NCBI GenBank assembly: GCA_965644295.1
Contig: CBFFRP010000072.1
Coordinates: 89,867-153,866, forward strand
DNA length: 64,000 nucleotides
From: Paraphysomonas bandaiensis
Lineage: Eukaryota > Chrysophyceae
Direction: 5' to 3'
This document shows, one piece after another, positions 60,002-64,000 of this stretch. The number at the start of each line of letters is the position of its first letter. Position 1 is the stretch's first letter. A model generated the notes under the pieces. That model made no database searches and had not been told where the DNA came from. It saw only the letters and a program-made list of their open reading frames with translations. A program made the translations under genes and the position numbers.

Positions 60002-61351
60002 ATGTCAGGATTACCAAAAAACGTATTATATACAAATAATATAAATTCAAGTTATGCGCGTAATTATCAGAATAATATAGCTCCACAGAATGGTTTGGGG
60101 CCATATGGTGCAGGAGAGACCATAATTATTAATATTCCTACCGGTCGTAATCTCGTAATGTCTGGTGCTGATTCACTTTTAAAATTAAGCTTAATAGCAA
60201 ACACAGCAACAACTACGGCGGTTTCAGAATTCGTAAGACTGGATAAGGCCGGTATTCATTCCCTAATTTCTAGAGTGAGAGTATTTCATGGCTCTACTTT
60301 ACTTTCAGATATTCAGAATTATAATAATCTAGTTGGTCAGTTAATGGCTTTGCAACAGTCCAACGACTCTTTTATTAACAAACACACAATTTTATCAGGA
60401 ACGGAAAGTTTCAGTGTTGTTAACAGCGCAACAAGCACAAACGAGGGTTTAATTGTTGGTGAAAGACTTAATGAATTTACACAAGTTGCAGATGGGGGCA
60501 GTACAACTAAACGATATTATACAGTACCAATAATGAATTTTTTAAGCTACAGTGATAAATATATCCCACTGTTTGCAATGACCGGCGCGCCTTTACGTCT
60601 AGAAATAGTTCTGGTTAATAATCCACTAGAGGGCATTTGTTGCGATAAAGCCATAACATCAATAGCTATTAATGACGTTGAATATGTTTGTAATTTTATG
60701 GAGTTATCAGATGACGCAATGAATAAAATTAATTTGGCATCAAATGGACCTTTAAGGTGGGTTGTACAAGATTACAGAAATTATTCACATACTGGAAATA
60801 TTGCCGCCAACGTTGAACTTAGTGTTCCCGTACCCGCTAAATATAACTCTTTAAGATCTCTATTTTTCAGTATGCGCGATAAACACGCTGGAGAAGTCAC
60901 CTATTTCCCGTTGTCATCAAATCATTTCGGTCTAGAGTCATACAGTGTTAGATTAGGTAGTAAGACCGTACCAACTAAAGCACCTAGTTGCCTTCCTGAA
61001 TTTTTCGGCGAATTGATCAGAGCAATTGGAAGCGTAAGCGATTTGAATCATGAACCAAGCATTAATATAAATACTTATGATATGCAAGCGTCAGATGCTA
61101 ATACCGAGACAGCAGCCGATTATGACGGGTGTTCAACATCTTCAAACTTTTACTTGGGTTTAGATCTAGAAAGTTACAGCAGCAGCGGTATGGAAACAGT
61201 ATACCAGGGTTATAATTCTAGCACTGACGATATATTTTTTATGCCTCGTTTTTCCTCAAGTGCCCCCACTGTGACCGCACGCATAGACACATACGCTTAT
61301 TTTGATCAAGTCATTTTGATTGAAAACGGTTTCGCAACATTGCAATATTAA
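60002..61351 (+). CDS. Probable double-jelly-roll major capsid protein, 449 aa
   Basis: Intronless, from the ATG at 60002. Begins MSGLPKNVLYTNNINSSYAR; then PYGAGETIIINIPTGRNLVM, SGADSLLKLSLIANT, IHSLISRVRVFHGSTLLSDI, MNFLSYSDKYIPLFAMTGAP, LRLEIVLVNNPLEGI and a C-terminal ARIDTYAYFDQVILIENGFA. Uniformly beta-strand-like, no Cys-rich or membrane part. The pattern ET.I.NIP.GR...L......L...L near the N-terminus, the P..LEI.L.N mid-protein strand and the closing ..YA.FDQ..LI form what I associate with double-jelly-roll capsid proteins of small eukaryotic DNA viruses. Size (about 450) is at the short end for polinton-like viruses. The ORF is intact, suggesting recent acquisition. A structure prediction would settle the fold. 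Confidence 0.65.
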   Translation: MSGLPKNVLYTNNINSSYARNYQNNIAPQNGLGPYGAGETIIINIPTGRNLVMSGADSLLKLSLIANTATTTAVSEFVRLDKAGIHSLISRVRVFHGSTLLSDIQNYNNLVGQLMALQQSNDSFINKHTILSGTESFSVVNSATSTNEGLIVGERLNEFTQVADGGSTTKRYYTVPIMNFLSYSDKYIPLFAMTGAPLRLEIVLVNNPLEGICCDKAITSIAINDVEYVCNFMELSDDAMNKINLASNGPLRWVVQDYRNYSHTGNIAANVELSVPVPAKYNSLRSLFFSMRDKHAGEVTYFPLSSNHFGLESYSVRLGSKTVPTKAPSCLPEFFGELIRAIGSVSDLNHEPSININTYDMQASDANTETAADYDGCSTSSNFYLGLDLESYSSSGMETVYQGYNSSTDDIFFMPRFSSSAPTVTARIDTYAYFDQVILIENGFATLQY

Positions 61352-61434
61352 ATTTATAAAAAACCTTTAGATTTTTAAAAAAATAAAAAATTAAAAAATT
61401 TATTATTTAAAAAATAATATATATTTGTATATTA
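61352..61434 (+). promoter_or_regulatory. Start-proximal motif, class C (helicase)
   Basis: TTAAAAAATTTATTATTTAA followed by AAAATAATATATATTTGTAT and ATTA before the ATG at 61435. It belongs to the TTTAAAAAATTAATATATAG + TATATATTA pattern found before the next three ORFs. Confidence 0.55.
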
Positions 61435-62988
61435 ATGAGTACAAAAGAGAGTTTTGAAGAGTTTGATTTAGAACACCTTGATAACCTGACTTATGAACAG
61501 TCAAAAACTTACGTAACAAATTATTTTTTCCCACTTACAAACGGCGCACATGCACTTAGAACAGGACATAAAAAATTTAGCATTATGGAACACAAAAAAG
61601 TTAAAGAAACGTATTTTAACAGAATGGATAAACGGATAGCAAAATATTATTTCACTGAATTTAAAGGGCTTCGTAAAATGGTTTATGAATTAGGTAAAGG
61701 TATATTCCCTGATAAAAAGAAACTAAATTTAGCCGCTCAGTTTGCACATGACTATAAACCATATGAAGATTTTGATGATAAGAGTAAGGAAGGTGTACAG
61801 GCGTTTTTATCATATATTAAAGAAATATTGGCATCCAATGATCAGGCGCAATATGAATATTTATTAAAGTGGTTTGCAAACATGACAAAGGGTAATAAAA
61901 ACGAATCCATTATATTTTTAAAAGGCCCTCAGGGTATAGGTAAATCAACCATATCCCTATTTATGAATACTTACATACTTGGCCGTGACCTGTGTTTAGA
62001 GGCTGGCGCGGACGTATTGACATCTAAATTTAATTCAGATCTAGGAGGTAAATTATTTGTATATTTTGAAGAATTAGAAAAACAAAGCAGGGCTGATTGG
62101 GACGCAATCAATACCAAATTAAAACGATATACGACGAGCGACGTTTATATAATAAATCAAAAGCATGAGTCAACATATCAGGCTGCAAATATTAATAATT
62201 ATTTAATTAATGCAAATTATAGTTTAAATGAGGAATGCGGAAGAAGGTATTTTATTTGTGATGTTTGTTGTAAAAAACGTAATGACTTAAAATATTTTGG
62301 ATGGCTACGTAATCTATGCTTTAATAACGAGGTAGGACATGCTTTTTACTGTTATTTAATGGAATACAACACAGAAAAATTTTATAGTCAAAATTTTCCC
62401 ATCACAAAAAACAAGTTAGACGCATACGCAAAGAGATTAGGAAGCGTTGAAATGTTTTTAAAGGATGAATTTGTATTAAAGAGATTGGATATAAATAATA
62501 TACTTGTTAAAGAAATATTTAACCATTATATCCAGTATTGTACTCAAAATAATATTAAACCAGTTAAACATACAATTGATTTTAATAAGGTCATGAGTGA
62601 ATTAAATTTTATTCACAAAAAGAATAAAGACAGGCGTAATGTGTACAATGTTACATTAGACGAATTAAATAAAGTTTCTGAATCTTTACATTGGGTTCAT
62701 GAATTAGATGAATATGATGATGGCCCCGATGTAGAATATAATATTAAAGATACAATTAAAAAACGTTGCAATACAAATACCATTACAAGCGCTATTAAAA
62801 AGCTTAGTAATCAAAGTGATAAACACAGTGATCAGTGTAATAAAAAAAGCGATAAAACAGATGAAGATACAGATGATGATACAGATGAAGATGAAGATAC
62901 AGATGAAGATGATGATGAAGATGAAACACCCCGTGTAAGTCAGAAGACAGTGAAAGATATAATGAAAACTTACGGAATAAATATTTAA
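61435..62988 (+). CDS. SF3/D5-like helicase (replication protein), 517 aa
   Basis: Intronless, from the ATG at 61435. The ATPase core has Walker A IIFLKGPQGIGKSTIS (about 160-175), Walker B GGKLFVYFEELEKQSRADW (about 205-222) and an SF3 motif C-like stretch NINNYLINANYSLNE, followed by GRRYFICDV. This is the superfamily 3 (D5/P4-type, DUF5906-like) hexameric helicase of many small DNA viruses and plasmids. The N-terminal ~120 residues show no clear primase (AEP or archaeal DnaG) motifs. The C-terminus (about 470-505) is a run of Asp/Glu/Thr (TDEDTDDDTDEDEDTDED onward), an acidic tail. It should unwind origins for replication of the element. It opens the downstream group of ORFs sharing the class C start motif. 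Confidence 0.8.
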   Translation: MSTKESFEEFDLEHLDNLTYEQSKTYVTNYFFPLTNGAHALRTGHKKFSIMEHKKVKETYFNRMDKRIAKYYFTEFKGLRKMVYELGKGIFPDKKKLNLAAQFAHDYKPYEDFDDKSKEGVQAFLSYIKEILASNDQAQYEYLLKWFANMTKGNKNESIIFLKGPQGIGKSTISLFMNTYILGRDLCLEAGADVLTSKFNSDLGGKLFVYFEELEKQSRADWDAINTKLKRYTTSDVYIINQKHESTYQAANINNYLINANYSLNEECGRRYFICDVCCKKRNDLKYFGWLRNLCFNNEVGHAFYCYLMEYNTEKFYSQNFPITKNKLDAYAKRLGSVEMFLKDEFVLKRLDINNILVKEIFNHYIQYCTQNNIKPVKHTIDFNKVMSELNFIHKKNKDRRNVYNVTLDELNKVSESLHWVHELDEYDDGPDVEYNIKDTIKKRCNTNTITSAIKKLSNQSDKHSDQCNKKSDKTDEDTDDDTDEDEDTDEDDDEDETPRVSQKTVKDIMKTYGINI

Positions 62989-63003
62989 AAAAATAAAAAA
63001 TAA

Positions 63004-63037
63004 TTTATTTAAAAAATTAATATATAAATATATATTA
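63004..63037 (+). promoter_or_regulatory. Start-proximal motif, class C
   Basis: TTATTTAAAAAATTAATATA followed by TAAATATATATTA directly before the ATG at 63038. Confidence 0.6.
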
Positions 63038-63292
63038 ATGAGAGATAAATTTATAGTAGAAATATATGATAATAATAATAATCTGATTACATCACAACAC
63101 TTTACATCCTATAAAGCAATAGCACAGGAATACGATATACAATATTCAGAAGCTAGGAAACTTAACGCTTTATGTGAGTCACGTACAACATATAAATACT
63201 TACATCCATCATTAAAGCGACTGATTAACAGAATAAAAATTTATGATATTAATAATATAAATAATTATGATATTAAAAAAATAAAAATTTAA
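63038..63292 (+). CDS. Virus-like block ORF, hypothetical, 84 aa
   Basis: Intronless, from the ATG at 63038. Begins MRDKFIVEIYDNNNNLITSQ; a middle stretch SYKAIAQEYDIQYSEARKLN looks like a short helix-turn-helix (a small DNA-binding fold with a 'whether to start' helix pair), which is only suggestive. The end is Asn/Ile/Lys rich. It lies 49 bases after the helicase and shares its start motif, so it may be a replication- or regulation-associated protein. Not recognised. Confidence 0.65.
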   Translation: MRDKFIVEIYDNNNNLITSQHFTSYKAIAQEYDIQYSEARKLNALCESRTTYKYLHPSLKRLINRIKIYDINNINNYDIKKIKI

Positions 63293-63294
63293 TT

Positions 63295-63324
63295 ATTTAA
63301 AAAATTAATATATAGTATATATTA
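63295..63324 (+). promoter_or_regulatory. Start-proximal motif, class C
   Basis: TTTAAAAAATTAATATATAG followed by TATATATTA directly before the ATG at 63325. It is the clearest copy of the motif. Confidence 0.65.
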
Positions 63325-63657
63325 ATGGACAAATATAAGTTTTATAAGATTGATGAGAAGGACTTTAAAAACTCAGTTGAAATTACGACCAGATTCAGAC
63401 ACAGAAAGAAAGGTAAAGAATTAGACGTTCCTGATATGCACTTTTTATATAATATGGTTGAGGAAAACTTACCAGAAGATGCCAATATAATGGTTAGAGC
63501 GTTAAATGGTCATAGATACTTTACATTTAAAGGGTATACTAGTTACCAGCTGAACGTGCAGGATTTTGATGACTATTATAAAAGCTCAGTCAAAAATACT
63601 GAGAAATTTGAGAAGTTTGAATTTATTGATATAACGGTGTTCATGTCTACGACATGA
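63325..63657 (+). CDS. Virus-like block ORF, hypothetical, 110 aa
   Basis: Intronless, from the ATG at 63325. Begins MDKYKFYKIDEKDFKNSVEI; a mixed charged protein with MVRALNGHRYFTFKGYTSYQ in the middle and no membrane segment or catalytic motif. Class C start motif. Not recognised. Confidence 0.65.
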   Translation: MDKYKFYKIDEKDFKNSVEITTRFRHRKKGKELDVPDMHFLYNMVEENLPEDANIMVRALNGHRYFTFKGYTSYQLNVQDFDDYYKSSVKNTEKFEKFEFIDITVFMSTT

Positions 63658-63711
63658 TCCATACGTTAACTCCTGTTTTTATGGAAAAATAAATAATTAA
63701 AAAATTAAAAA

Positions 63712-63747
63712 ATTAAATATTTAAAAAATAATATATAGTATATATTA
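63712..63747 (+). promoter_or_regulatory. Start-proximal motif, class C (last ORF)
   Basis: TTAAATATTTAAAAAATAAT followed by ATATAGTATATATTA directly before the ATG at 63748, nearly identical to the motif before 63325. Confidence 0.6.
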
Positions 63748-64000
63748 ATGAGCTATATATTATTTTGTCGTTTGCTTTCCGGTTTTAGAATATTTGACAC
63801 AAGCGTTAAAGAATTTAAGACCATAAATAAATATCCTAGTGAACATCACAGCTTTGAATTAATGAAAGGATATGAACCAACTGATGAAGACTTAAAAAGA
63901 TACGCAGAGGATTTTAAAAAGTGGTGCGATGAACTAAAGGACCCTGAAAATTTTCTTACTATAGACTATTCTAATTATGTTTCTCATTCTTACGCAGTGA
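63748..64000 (+). CDS. Virus-like block ORF, partial, hypothetical
   Basis: Open from the ATG at 63748 to the end of the window (84 complete codons). Begins MSYILFCRLLSGFRIFDTSV; then FKTINKYPSEHHSFELMKGY and charged sequence with KKWCDELKDPENF. No domain recognised. The 3' part is outside the window, and so is the right end of the element. Confidence 0.55.
   Translation, partial: MSYILFCRLLSGFRIFDTSVKEFKTINKYPSEHHSFELMKGYEPTDEDLKRYAEDFKKWCDELKDPENFLTIDYSNYVSHSYAV

Noticed and set aside
1-64000. CRISPR arrays, operons or bacterial promoters
   Set aside because: The sequence is clearly eukaryotic nuclear (spliceosomal introns, mitochondrial presequence, ciliary genes), and no spacer-repeat array is present.

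Overview
This is a eukaryotic nuclear contig. It carries a run of host genes split by very short introns (about 44-70 nt), and at its right end an A+T-rich, intronless virus-like gene block that runs off the window. Spliced models were built by hand from splice signals and reading-frame continuity; in every multi-exon model the exon lengths sum to a multiple of three. The host is a flagellated, probably unicellular eukaryote: it encodes a CFAP161-type axonemal protein and a giant ASH/HYDIN-like protein, plus ordinary nuclear and mitochondrial genes. I cannot fix the lineage from sequence alone. A stramenopile or other protist is my guess, and a zoosporic fungus is not excluded.

Host region (1-57 kb). 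From the left there is a repeat-rich segment holding a ~511-bp dispersed element with a perfect 14-bp target-site duplication (about 690-1,915). Next come a Na+/Ca2+-exchanger with EF-hands (-), a J-domain/multi-membrane/CUE protein (-), a Thr-nucleophile isoaspartyl peptidase/asparaginase (-), a secretory sulfotransferase-like protein (-), an SGNH/PC-esterase-like secreted protein (+), a MITE-like element with CCTAGTCA-rich inverted ends, a CFAP161-EF-hand protein (-), a GT8 glycosyltransferase in six exons (+), an MTHFR-like protein with a C-terminal membrane anchor (-), a REXO5-like DEDDh RNA exonuclease (-), separase (-), mitochondrial 2-oxoglutarate dehydrogenase E1 (+), a Ty1/copia remnant (+), a ~3,729-aa ASH-domain protein in nine exons (-), an RRM protein (-) and a ciliary-looking coiled-coil protein (+). 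Fragments of the dispersed repeat recur near 13.7, 37.2 and 50.5 kb.

Virus-like block (about 57.2-64 kb, open at the right end). After an A/T-homopolymer tract and three tandem 25-bp repeats, ten compact same-strand intronless ORFs follow. They include a probable penton/minor capsid jelly-roll protein, a small Lys/His-rich protein, a probable double-jelly-roll major capsid protein and an SF3/D5-type helicase, with unrecognised small proteins on both sides. This resembles polinton-like viruses/virophages. No integrase, DNA polymerase, packaging ATPase or protease lies within the window. Starts are preceded by near-identical A+T-rich motifs that fall into three classes matching gene blocks: two left-end ORFs, the two structural genes, and the helicase plus downstream ORFs. 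This cassette is the part of the window most likely to be an undescribed system.
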